A stretch of DNA of 64,000 nucleotides, from NCBI GenBank assembly GCA_037576195.1, contig CM075103.1, forward strand, positions 17,794,001 to 17,858,000, written 5' to 3'. A program made the translations under genes and the position numbers. A model generated the notes under the pieces. It searched no databases. It was not told the DNA's origin and saw only the letters and a program-made list of their open reading frames with translations. Shown here in pieces: positions 1-8,812 of this stretch. Source of the stretch: Phytoseiulus persimilis (taxonomy: Eukaryota > Arthropoda > Arachnida > Mesostigmata > Phytoseiidae). Each line of letters starts with the position of its first letter. The first letter of the stretch is position 1.

Positions 1-378
1 CTTGTCGCCGACACGCCCTTCTTCGTCGAAGAAATCAAGTCGCAATTCGCTCTCGAAGAGACGGCGGAGTTCAGGAAGTTTATCGGGATCAAGAACAGTA
101 AAAAGTCATCGATCAGCCCGGCGTTCTACACCACGCCTGCAATGACGACGTCCAACTGGAAAGGGACCAGCTTCGGCAAAAGACACCAGCTAACCCGGGG
201 AGCCGTCCTCGGGTTCCATTTCCTCGTCTGCCGGCATCAACATTTCCACGATGCGTCGCCAGAATGCATCTGCAGATACTGCGGCGAACGATGCACCCAG
301 TACCACATATACGAGACAGAAGAACTCTGCGCCCGACTCGCTCTAGGCTCCGAGTCACATATTCGTCCCTTTATATAA
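1..378 (+). mobile_element. 3' tail of a non-LTR retrotransposon ORF (fragment, cut by window start)
   Basis: An open frame enters from the window edge and stops at 376-378, giving about 125 residues. The C-terminal part has a Leu-Thr-Arg-Gly stretch, then about 20 residues later a Cys-x-Cys-x2-Cys-Gly segment followed by His and Cys (Cys-Arg-Tyr-Cys-Gly ... Tyr-His ... Leu-Cys). This spacing resembles the gag-knuckle-like tail that ends many LINE ORF2 proteins, after the reverse transcriptase and RNase H domains. No catalytic domain is visible here. The call rests only on that tail pattern, so a host zinc-binding protein is possible. No poly(A) or target-site duplication was seen after the stop. 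Confidence 0.45.
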
Positions 379-564
379 CTTATCTACCTCTATTTTCGTA
401 TGTCCTACAAACCTACACAACCGTGTGAAGAATAAATCTTAGATTCATAGCTCTCGTCAGAGCTGATAGAAGACTCATCGGAAGTTTCGAAAGGTGAATC
501 ATCTGCCGAAGATATGTCGTTCGCCGACAGGTACCCAGTCAAATTGGTTGTATCTCGCAATAAT

Positions 565-939
565 GCGGCAACGCTCGGGTCCAAGGCTCGAGGCTGGGGT
601 TTCACTACGGGATCTCTCAAGGCAGCTATACATGGGTTTGAGGACACGAGTAGCATCGATAGAAGATCAATATTCGTGTTCTCTCGTTTGTTCTTTCGTG
701 TACTCCGCAGACGGGAGAGTTGGAACTAGGGGTCGCAGACTCGGACTCGCGAGTCCAACGAGTCCTTATCTCCTGGACTCGTCGGACTCGAGTACGCGGA
801 GTACACGAAAGAACAAACGAGAGAACACGAATATTGATCTTCTATCGATGCTACTCGTGTCCTCAAACCCATGTATAGCTGCCCTGAGAGATCCCGTAGT
901 GAAACCCCAGCCTCGAGCCTTGGACCCGAGCGTTGCCGC
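565..939. repeat. Large near-perfect inverted repeat (144-bp arms, 87-bp spacer)
   Basis: Left arm 565-708 and right arm 796-939 are reverse complements with a single mismatch found by eye (143 of 144). The spacer 709-795 is rich in GGACTCG-type words and holds a perfect 14-bp palindrome at 743-756 (GGACTCGCGAGTCC). The word GAGTCC recurs just outside the right arm. Short open frames on both strands here are the same peptide read twice, so they are a consequence of the palindrome and not genes. This may be a fold-back element or an assembly inversion artefact. Confidence 0.93.
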
Positions 940-1063
940 GAGTCCACGAGTCCAGGTGAGGGCGCAAAATCTCGGTTACGGGTTCGGGTCCCAAAATCTC
1001 TGATTCTGAGCTAGTACGATCGGAAACGGAGGCTGACTTTCGTTTGAGAATCACTGACGAGAG

Positions 1064-2572
1064 GGATGATTCCGGGTCCAATCTGACCATACTACGCCAA
1101 ACCTGGAGGGATGATTCTGAGATCAATCTGGCCATACTTCGCCAAACCTGGAGGGATGATTCTGAGATCAATCTGGCCATTACTTTCCAACTCTGGAGGG
1201 GTGATTCTGAGATCAATCTGGCCATTACTTTCCAACTCTGGAGGGGTGATTCTGAGATCAATCTGGCCATTACTTTCCAACTCTGGAGGGGTGATTCTGA
1301 GATCAATCTGGCCATTACTTTCCAACTCTGGAGGGGTGATTCTGAGATCAATCTGGCCATTACTTTCCAACTCTGGAGGGGTGATTCTGAGATCAATCTG
1401 GCCATTACTTTCCAACTCCGGAGGGGTGATTCTGAGATCAATCTGGCCATTACTTTCCAACTCTGGAGGGGTGATTCTGAGATCAATCTGGCCATTACTT
1501 TCCAACTCTGGAGGGGTGATTCTGAGATCAATCTGGCCATTACTTTCCAACTCCGGAGGGGTGATTCTGAGATCAATCTGGCCATTACTTTCCAACTCTG
1601 GAGGGGTGATTCTGAGATCAATCTGGCCATTACTTTCCAACTCTGGAGGGGTGATTCTGAGATCAATCTGGCCATTACTTTCCAACTCCGGAGGGGTGAT
1701 TCTGAGATCAATCTGGCCATTACTTTCCAACTCTGGAGGGGTGATTCTGAGATCAATCTGGCCATTACTTTCCAACTCTGGAGGGGTGATTCTGAGATCA
1801 ATCTGGCCATTACTTTCCAACTCTGGAGGGGTGATTCTGAGATCAATCTGGCCATTACTTTCCAACTCCGGAGGGGTGATTCTGAGATCAATCTGGCCAT
1901 TACTTTCCAACTCTGGAGGGGTGATTCTGAGATCAATCTGGCCATTACTTTCCAACTCTGGAGGGGTGATTCTGAGATCAATCTGGCCATTACTTTCCAA
2001 CTCCGGAGGGGTGATTCTGAGATCAATCTGGCCATTACTTTCCAACTCCGGAGGGGTGATTCTGAGATCAATCTGGCCATTACTTTCCAACTCTGGAGGG
2101 GTGATTCTGAGATCAATCTGGCCATTACTTTCCAACTCTGGAGGGGTGATTCTGAGATCAATCTGGCCATTACTTTCCAACTCTGGAGGGGTGATTCTGA
2201 GATCAATCTGGCCATTACTTTCCAACTCTGGAGGGGTGATTCTGAGATCAATCTGGCCATTACTTTCCAACTCTGGAGGGGTGATTCTGAGATCAATCTG
2301 GCCATTACTTTCCAACTCTGGAGGGGTGATTCTGAGATCAATCTGGCCATTACTTTCCAACTCCGGAGGGGTGATTCTGAGATCAATCTGGCCATTACTT
2401 TCCAACTCTGGAGGGGTGATTCTGAGATCAATCTGGCCATTACTTTCCAACTCTGGAGGGGTGATTCTGAGATCAATCTGGCCATTACTTTCCAACTCTG
2501 GAGGGGTGATTCTGAGATCACTCTGGCCATTACTTTCCAACTCTGGAGGGGTGATTCCGAGACAAATCTAAC
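1064..2572. repeat. 45-bp tandem satellite, array A (about 33 copies, highly homogeneous)
   Basis: The 45-bp unit contains the core AACTCTGGAGGGGTGATTC followed by TGAGATCAATCTGGCCATTAC. The central units are almost identical and carry no indels. The main variant is a T-to-C change (CTCTGG to CTCCGG) at 1419, 1554, 1689, 1869, 2004, 2049 and 2364. Its spacings of 135, 135, 180, 135, 45 and 315 bp suggest amplification in three-unit blocks in the middle of the array. The first two or three units (to about 1180) and the last are divergent, as expected at array edges. Because 45 is divisible by three and the unit has no stop codon in several frames, long open frames exist on both strands; they are not taken as coding. 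Confidence 0.97.
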
Positions 2573-2629
2573 TCTACGGATTTTTATTACTTTTGAAATT
2601 TGTTCCATGTCTTGTCTCTTTCCACGAAG

Positions 2630-3115
2630 TTATAGCATAGCAGTGTCGCGATAGAGAGCCCGAAGTACCACCAGGTTGTCGAGTGTTCTGGGGCTGAGGG
2701 AATTCCGAGCTTTTGAACAAATGTGATTCATGATGCTGAACTCACGCTCAGCCTTCACTGACGTTGGCTGAACAGTCAGCAGTCGGTTGCAGCACGATTT
2801 GAGGATCATGCCATGTTGCTCGCCAGCTTCGAAACGTTTCATTTCCCGGAGTATTCTTCTGGAGATCGGCTCCGCCTCGTACGGAGTCCTTGGCGAACGC
2901 AACGGCGTACGGTGTTCTGTCTCGAACTCGACGCACAATTGGAGAGGTTCCTTGTCGAGCCAATCGGAGTAATCATTCAAGAAGAGTTGTCGCTTACAAG
3001 AGCACTTCTTGTAGAATGAACGAACATTTGCTCCGAATTTGCTTATGAGACTCTTCAGGTGGGAAGAGTTGCCAACCTTCGCCTCATCGATAGCGGAGGC
3101 AGGCTTGGATCTCAC
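2630..3115 (-). pseudogene. hAT-family transposase, C-terminal fragment
   Basis: About 160 residues are open on the minus strand. The last 60 match the hAT C-terminal dimerisation region: a Ser-Val-Lys-Ala-Glu-Arg-Glu-Phe-Ser motif, then Ala-Arg-Asn-Ser-Leu-Ser-Pro-x-Thr-Leu and a hydrophobic tail. The frame has no ATG: it opens at GTG directly after an in-frame stop. The BED finger, the catalytic core and the insertion domain are missing here, so this is a dead fragment. It abuts satellite array A on one side and the F-box gene 3' flank on the other. A different hAT piece (central region) lies at 17,285 on the opposite strand. Confidence 0.85.
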
Positions 3116-3276
3116 CCCAGAGCGCAGTCACAAGATCCGCCGGAAATCTTGTCTACGTCACTGATTTCTCCTGATTCAAAAGGAATATCCATCAAAAAAA
3201 TACCAACGATATGTCGATCGCGCACGAATTCAAGACGCTCGGAAGTTGAAACCGGAGCCGAATGAAAATGAAGAGA

Positions 3277-3282
3277 TTTATT
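3277..3282 (-). terminator. AATAAA poly(A) signal for the F-box gene
   Basis: AATAAA on the minus strand, about 105 bp past the stop codon of the F-box gene and in the right orientation. Assignment is by position only. Confidence 0.5.
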
Positions 3283-3387
3283 GACATCGGTATAGAAGAG
3301 GAAGCGCGCCACGGACGCTCCACCTGTCGACGATACGGGCCACGAGCGAAGTACAATTTCTTCCGACTCATCTCTCGACTTCCCCAC

Positions 3388-5187
3388 TCAGTCCCAACCT
3401 TCTGGTTTCACCGCACCGATGAAAGATCCAGAGTAACACAAGGCGCGTCCCGGTATACGCTCCTTTCTGAAGAACTCAATTTCATCGACGTAGTCCAAGG
3501 GAGGCTCATCGGAAAACAGTAGCTCTCCCTTGAAAGAACTCAACATATCCATGTTGCAAGCTCCGTATGTTGTCGCATGGATATGTAACACCTTGAGCTT
3601 GGGGAGAATACACGAGAACGGCTCTCTAAAAAACGTTCCTCCGGAGCGCAATTTCCTCAGATGTAAACACAACTGCTCCAGTTTCTCACACTCCGCGAGT
3701 GCTCCGCGAACTCCTGGCGTTTTCAACGATGTGAAGCCGGCCGCGAGTTTGAATCTCTTGAGGTTCGAGCATTTCTTAATGAAGCGTTGGAGACCATTTT
3801 CCCTGCTCCCAGCGCGCAAATTCAATCGGATCGTGTGAGCTTTCGAATTCGACAGCGTGTCGAAGGCAGATTCATCCACGTATAGACCATTGATTGTGAG
3901 CTGCTCTAGACACTCTAGGTCGTTCAACTGTGGTATTGAATCGGATGTCACCCTCATCTCACACGATCTGCAAGTAAGGCTCATTCTGTGATGTCTCTGG
4001 TGCATCTCATTCAGATGCAATATCCTCAACTTCAGCCCCCGGAATGTCTGACCAAATGCTTCCTTCGCGCTCTGGTTCTCCCTGCAGGCATCCGCACCGG
4101 ACGGATACAGACGGATGAAGCAGATGGGAACGGCGAGTGCCTCCAACGACTCACATGAAGCGAGAATTTTCCGCCGGTCCTCCAAGGAACTGACTCCGTG
4201 GAAATCACTAATGTAAAGCCCAACCAAAGTTGTCAGCCTCGACTCGAGCGCTTCGAAGATGCGCAAAGTCGGAAGCGTGCTCGCCGAAAGGTCCAAGCGG
4301 ATTTCTTCAGCGTGACTCCAAGCGAACGTCATGTGTCCGATATTCCCTAAACCCACCGGTTTTATAAGACATTTCTTTCCTAACTGTCCGAGGCTTAATT
4401 TGTTCGAGTCATCGCCGCCGCTCTCATCGCTCAAGCGACCGTTGCAGTAGCAGTAACAATCTAGATCTCGGCTCAGCCATGCAGCAACTCTGCGATTGTA
4501 TTTGACAGCGAGAACTCGTCGCAAGATATCACGATGGTAATTGGTGAGGCTCGTCATGAAGACTGACAACATAAAAATTCGAAGAGTGTTCCACCTTTGC
4601 GGGTACAGCGTGAGTGAGTCGAAAGCTTGTTTCTCCGCATGGATGGTCCTGCCCAAGAGAAACACATGTGCGCGTTCTATGCGCTCGCATCGGTTTAGAA
4701 TTTTGAAAACTTCCTTCAGCGCCACGATCCATGGAGTTGTCTCGATGTAGAGATTTTTTATCGAGGGGTAGCGCTGTGCGGGTCTCTCGTCGGCAAGAAG
4801 TTCCGCATCGGAGTGCGTGAGCATCGAGACGCTCAGAGTTTCCACCTCTTCCAGCTGATCCATGGCGTCCCGCAGATATATCCAGGAGAGCTCCGTATTC
4901 ACCACGTTGACTTCGACCACGCGAGGACAACTCAGCGTCACTTTGAGCAGAAGATGTCTAGGTGCCGGGGAATCCGAGAGATCAAGTGATCGGATGGAAG
5001 GGCCAAATGTCAAGATACGATCCAGCAGAGTCCTTGTGGTCGATATATCAACCCCCCACGGCGCAATTAGGGAGCGGCTGATATCCCTCAGTCGACTGTC
5101 TGAGAGCGCGAACGAAATCAACGAGTTTTCGTCAAGATAGGATGCGATTATACGAAGGACTTCGCTGGGAAGCTTCAGCAGACTCAT
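3388..5187 (-). CDS. F-box / leucine-rich-repeat-like protein, single exon
   Basis: The 599-residue frame starts at an ATG (Met-Ser-Leu-Leu-Lys-Leu-Pro-Ser-Glu-Val-Leu). Residues about 5-40 fit the F-box consensus: Leu-Pro-x-Glu-Val-Leu, then Ile-x-Ser-Tyr-Leu and a Ser-Arg-Leu-Arg-Asp-Ile end. F-box proteins hold substrates on SCF (Skp1-cullin) ubiquitin ligases. The remainder has irregular leucine-rich segments, for example Ser-Ile-Arg-Ser-Leu-Asp-Leu, Leu-Glu-Gln-Leu-Thr-Ile-Asn-Gly-Leu and Leu-Lys-Val-Leu-His-Ile-His, like the substrate-binding LRRs of FBXL proteins. A Cys-Tyr-Cys-Tyr-Cys cluster lies near residue 245. No transmembrane segment or intron is seen. The substrate cannot be told from the sequence. 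Lack of introns next to intron-rich genes may mean a retroposed or lineage-expanded copy. Confidence 0.85.
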   Translation of the reverse strand: MSLLKLPSEVLRIIASYLDENSLISFALSDSRLRDISRSLIAPWGVDISTTRTLLDRILTFGPSIRSLDLSDSPAPRHLLLKVTLSCPRVVEVNVVNTELSWIYLRDAMDQLEEVETLSVSMLTHSDAELLADERPAQRYPSIKNLYIETTPWIVALKEVFKILNRCERIERAHVFLLGRTIHAEKQAFDSLTLYPQRWNTLRIFMLSVFMTSLTNYHRDILRRVLAVKYNRRVAAWLSRDLDCYCYCNGRLSDESGGDDSNKLSLGQLGKKCLIKPVGLGNIGHMTFAWSHAEEIRLDLSASTLPTLRIFEALESRLTTLVGLYISDFHGVSSLEDRRKILASCESLEALAVPICFIRLYPSGADACRENQSAKEAFGQTFRGLKLRILHLNEMHQRHHRMSLTCRSCEMRVTSDSIPQLNDLECLEQLTINGLYVDESAFDTLSNSKAHTIRLNLRAGSRENGLQRFIKKCSNLKRFKLAAGFTSLKTPGVRGALAECEKLEQLCLHLRKLRSGGTFFREPFSCILPKLKVLHIHATTYGACNMDMLSSFKGELLFSDEPPLDYVDEIEFFRKERIPGRALCYSGSFIGAVKPEGWD

Positions 5188-6430
5188 TCTGGAAAGGGAA
5201 TCATTTCAGGTATTCGATCGCTAGATCGAGATCTTAGAACGAGCTCTGTCGTCGTCTTCCACTTGTGTGCGTTGTTTTCGTTCCTACCTGATCTTCCGAT
5301 ATTGCAGCTTAGCCGTGGAACTGAGGCGGGGTATGCCAGCTGGATTACAAGGACACGGACACTGATAGAAGACAGACTACCTTTGACATTTGATACACCT
5401 TTCCACGTCCGATCATCACCTCTTCCTGAATTCGCAAAATCGTCTTGGTAGCAGAACTTCCAACTCCGAAAAGCTCCTAAAAAACGCTGTTGAATGCTTA
5501 TTCGAAGGGAACGAAGTTGAGCTCTACCGGAAAGGTATCGCTGATTCTGTGGATCGGTAGAGGAAGTGTTTGGCTATCGATGCAGATTGCTTCGATTGGA
5601 ATCGGTCGTCGTGATGAGAAATCGTGATATAATTTGAAATTGCGGAAAAAAAAACCGGAAAAAACTTATTTCCATCCCCAATATTTATACGCGCGGGGTC
5701 TGTGAAACATATCAACGCTAGAAATTCGGGTTAATATGGAAGATATCAAGGTACAGGTCAGCACCACGATTCGTTGTGATACTGATGGGGAACGAACGAA
5801 AACCGGACGTTTTGACCAAATCCTTCAGCGATCAGAAGGTGCCGAGACCGTGCGTGCTACGGAGGACTGGAGAAGACGTATCAGCGAGTCCACCCAGGGA
5901 AGTCGATTTCGCGTCGAAGGAGTTTGATGGAGAGCGGATACGGTTCCGCGAGTTCAGAACCCAGTTCGAGGAATGCGTCAATCGTCATAGAGCATTACCT
6001 GACCAGGATAGCTGATGGCGCTGCTCCGATTCTCGACCGGCGAACTCGAGCGGCTCGGGGACTCGATGAGTCAAACTATACCTAACTCGACGTCGGGCAC
6101 TTTCGGAGCTAAGAGGCTTGGTCGGGTGTCGAGATCGCTCGACGGCGACGGTCTCCGGAAACACCACAGTGCTTGCAGCCTTGGATGTGAAGATCGCGTC
6201 GAAAGTGCTCCGTCGAATCGTCTCTGCCGGCTGCGCTGCCCGATGCGCTTCGACAGTAGTTCGCAAGTTGAGGGCGGTCTAACGAGAAAACGGGGCTCTG
6301 CTTTCTCGGGCTATAACTTTGCTCTGAGAGCAGCCAGAGATGAAATGAGGTAACCCCTGAGTAGAGACATTAACTGAAAGAAAAACTAGCGTTCTCCGTT
6401 GCGCTTCGCGGCGACCTTCGAGGTGGTTCA
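5188..6430. other. Gene-free stretch, no recognised feature
   Basis: This stretch lies upstream of the F-box gene, so its promoter should be near 5,190-5,300, but no clear TATA box was found. Several short open frames on both strands (for instance around 5,736-6,350) show no recognisable domain and disagree in frame. An A-rich run lies near 5,645-5,670. Confidence 0.4.
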
Positions 6431-6437
6431 TCTACGG

Positions 6438-6454
6438 CAGGGGTCGGCAAACTT
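6438..6454 (+). mobile_element. Possible hAT-type terminal sequence
   Basis: The words CAGGGGTCGGCAAACTT resemble the common terminal inverted repeat start of many hAT elements (CAGGGGTCGGCAA...). The matching opposite end was not found, so this is either a solo terminus or a chance match. Confidence 0.3.
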
Positions 6455-6822
6455 CTCCGCTCGGGGCCCGAAACTCGAAGTGTTGTGATACGACACAGAA
6501 CTGTGATACTATTGTCATGAGAAGGTTAGCAGGCGATCAAATAATAAACACCAGTCCCGGCCAAGCATTAGAGGCGATCACAACGTGTTCAATCCATCTC
6601 TCTTTAATACGAAGTGTGAGTAGGCAGTGTTTCTGTGGGTGATTGTTCTTACACTGACTCCGCACCGACTTGTAGTTCATAGACACTCGAACAAAATCTG
6701 TGCCCGCGGACACAGTGCCTTGTCCATGACGGGCGTCTCCAGGATGGGCTGATTGGGGTGAAGACCGATATCGAATGTGAGCTCTGCATCCGCGCGTAAA
6801 CGAGCCAAGGAGAGACTGCAGG

Positions 6823-7266
6823 ATGAAGAGAGCTGAGGCTGTGAGTGCAAGTCTTCAGCTAGCTTCTCCAAGACCGATCAAGCTCGAACTAGCCTATCTT
6901 GCAGAGGTGCGGGACCACGATGACAACATTCAGATGTTTTTCGTGACAGAGAAGCCGACCATAGCCCGAGTAGACCTTCGACCCCCGCACAGGAAGCTGA
7001 AACTTTATCGACCCTTCATGGGATATCAACCACAAGTCGATGACATCAGGAGGATCGTGTGGTATTGGAGTGAATGTCCCAACGGGAATCTAAACGTTGG
7101 ATGTTGGTTCCCATGTGTCTACTACCTGTCTTACGGCGGGTATCTCCCCCCCCTCATTCGTCGGCCAGAAGGTCTAACTCACCTTCCTCTGGCTTTCAGG
7201 GAATCAAGATTCAGAAACCGAAGAATGAAGGATCCTGGTTTCATAGAGCACAAGAATAAATACTGA
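6823..7266 (+). CDS. Possible coding exon, unrecognised protein
   Basis: An open frame of about 147 codons. The middle part (about 6,905-7,105) has balanced composition and looks protein-like: Asn-Ile-Gln-Met-Phe-Phe-Val-Thr-Glu-Lys, then Tyr-Arg-Pro-Phe-Met-Gly-Tyr-Gln-Pro. The later part (7,108-7,198) may be an intron ending in CTGGCTTTCAG, after which two frames stay open to a stop near 7,260. No domain is recognised, there is no signal peptide, and upstream exons are possible. It could be a real small gene or a chance frame. Confidence 0.25.
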   Translation: MKRAEAVSASLQLASPRPIKLELAYLAEVRDHDDNIQMFFVTEKPTIARVDLRPPHRKLKLYRPFMGYQPQVDDIRRIVWYWSECPNGNLNVGCWFPCVYYLSYGGYLPPLIRRPEGLTHLPLAFRESRFRNRRMKDPGFIEHKNKY

Positions 7267-8697
7267 TCCGTTCTCTAGAGTGTCTGGAGAGGGTCTTGAG
7301 TGAAAACGAGTGAAAAATTGTGATGAGATCCGGGATGCGGAGCGAAATCGGAGAGGGTGACTTTGGAGACCTGTAACTCTGACTCGCGTCGCAATAAGAT
7401 GCAGCTTCTAGGAGCGTTCTGAACGTCTGTTCTCTCATCCGCATGCTGGATATGTTTGCTCCTTTCACTCTTTGCTCGCATTCTGAACGTCACCGTGGAT
7501 CACCAAGCTATTCTACCGGATGTTATCGGACTTTCTGTGGGCCGAGTGGCTCGAGTTGAGCTCGAGATCCGGTAAGAGAGTGTTGGAGCTACACGACTCC
7601 GCCCTCCACGCGGGGTCAATCTATGTGCAGTGGACCTGTATTCCCGTCTAACGGAAAACAGAAATTTGTAGTCTTGGAAGGATTGTAGTTGGACTAAAAA
7701 TTCTCCTCGGTTAAAATGTCCGAGGCAGCGAGCTCCAGAATATTGCTCCGTTGTTTTCACTGTTTGTTCGTCGACGTTCCATACGTCATGGTGCTAGGTA
7801 AAAGAAATTGATGAAGATCTTGCCCAGCTCCCTGTGCTGAACAGTTCCGGACATGAGACTGCTACCCCTTTCTCTGATCGTTGCTCGAGGAACTCGTTGC
7901 GTCTCTAAGAAACTCCAACTACAAACTTGAGCTCGGAATTCTCAGTGCGAAATCCCTCATTGACGCTTTTTTTTTTCACGACGTCATCGTCTGTCAGGCT
8001 TTGTTAGCTCTTAGTGTGACACCTCGAGGGTGACGAAACGACCCAGACTTTGGAGAGCGATCACGCGGGAAGCGTTTCGCCAGCTGATGACGAGCATGGA
8101 TAACCGGACGATCCCCGAGCTATACGTGCTGGAATGGATGACGTTAGACAAGCACTCTTTGGCGGCTCGATCTCTGATTTGTGATGTGCGAATTTCTGGG
8201 TATAATGAGGGTGGTATGTGCAAGAACCTTGGCGCTGCGTCGGTACATACGCAACACTTTGGTTCCGGGTTTCCTATGAAATTTGGACCTCAGAGTGGGC
8301 ATGAAAGTCCACGGTAATCTTTTTTAACGGTCTATTCCGAACTTCTCGAGAGCGTTTCTTCTGACTCTATTGTCGTTGGCGTATCGAGGTTCGTTTGCGA
8401 CGATTCCCTTCAAGAATGTTGAAAATATGATTCCCTGAAACTGTGGCATAAGAACCCGGGAACCGCATACGAGTAGCTGATACTCAACAGACTGCGCCGT
8501 GGGCTCGTTGTTCCTAGAATTACTCCACAGTTCTTGAAACTACTCGCCTATAGCTCGAATCTCCCCGCATCGATTCGAGGATTAGGATTGTATCATCACA
8601 GCATTCTGTTTTAGTGGTTCACCCCTGACCGTGAGTGGCGTAGGCTCGCGGAAGTGAGGAAATTGATATCTTTTTTGGGGTTAACTCAGTCTCAACG
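7267..8697. other. Gene-free stretch, no recognised feature
   Basis: No recognisable protein, RNA gene or repeat was found. Short frames on both strands are inconsistent with one another. The last 100 bases lead into the legumain promoter. Confidence 0.4.
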
Positions 8698-8812
8698 TCA
8701 TCGGCTTATACGAAATCCGCTTCGACGTGATCCCACCAATTGTCAGGACCTAAAAAGGCCTCTGCGGGGGAGCCAGAATATACTAAAGAGTGTTCCGAGT
8801 GGTCAGTGAAGC
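8698..8812 (+). promoter_or_regulatory. Promoter region of legumain copy 1 (conserved with copy 2)
   Basis: These 115 bases align well with 19,928-20,041 ahead of the second copy, including CATCGGCTTATAC, CGTGATC and the segment next to the ATG. A TAAAAAG at 8,751 sits where copy 2 has TATATAG. The segment TATACTAAAGAG, about 33 bases downstream, is a candidate start site. A TCAGT near 8,803, just before the ATG, resembles the arthropod initiator but is too far from the TATA-like box. Conservation outside coding DNA supports a shared promoter or 5' leader. Confidence 0.55.

Noticed and set aside
863..2654. Long open frames on both strands through satellite array A (up to about 580 codons)
   Set aside because: The unit is 45 bp (15 codons) with no stop in several frames, so open frames arise automatically. 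In the related array C the frame is broken repeatedly, and there is no start context or domain.
3112..3387. Open frame directly after the F-box stop codon
   Set aside because: It has no ATG at its start, lies in the expected 3' UTR, contains the poly(A) signal and has no recognisable domain.
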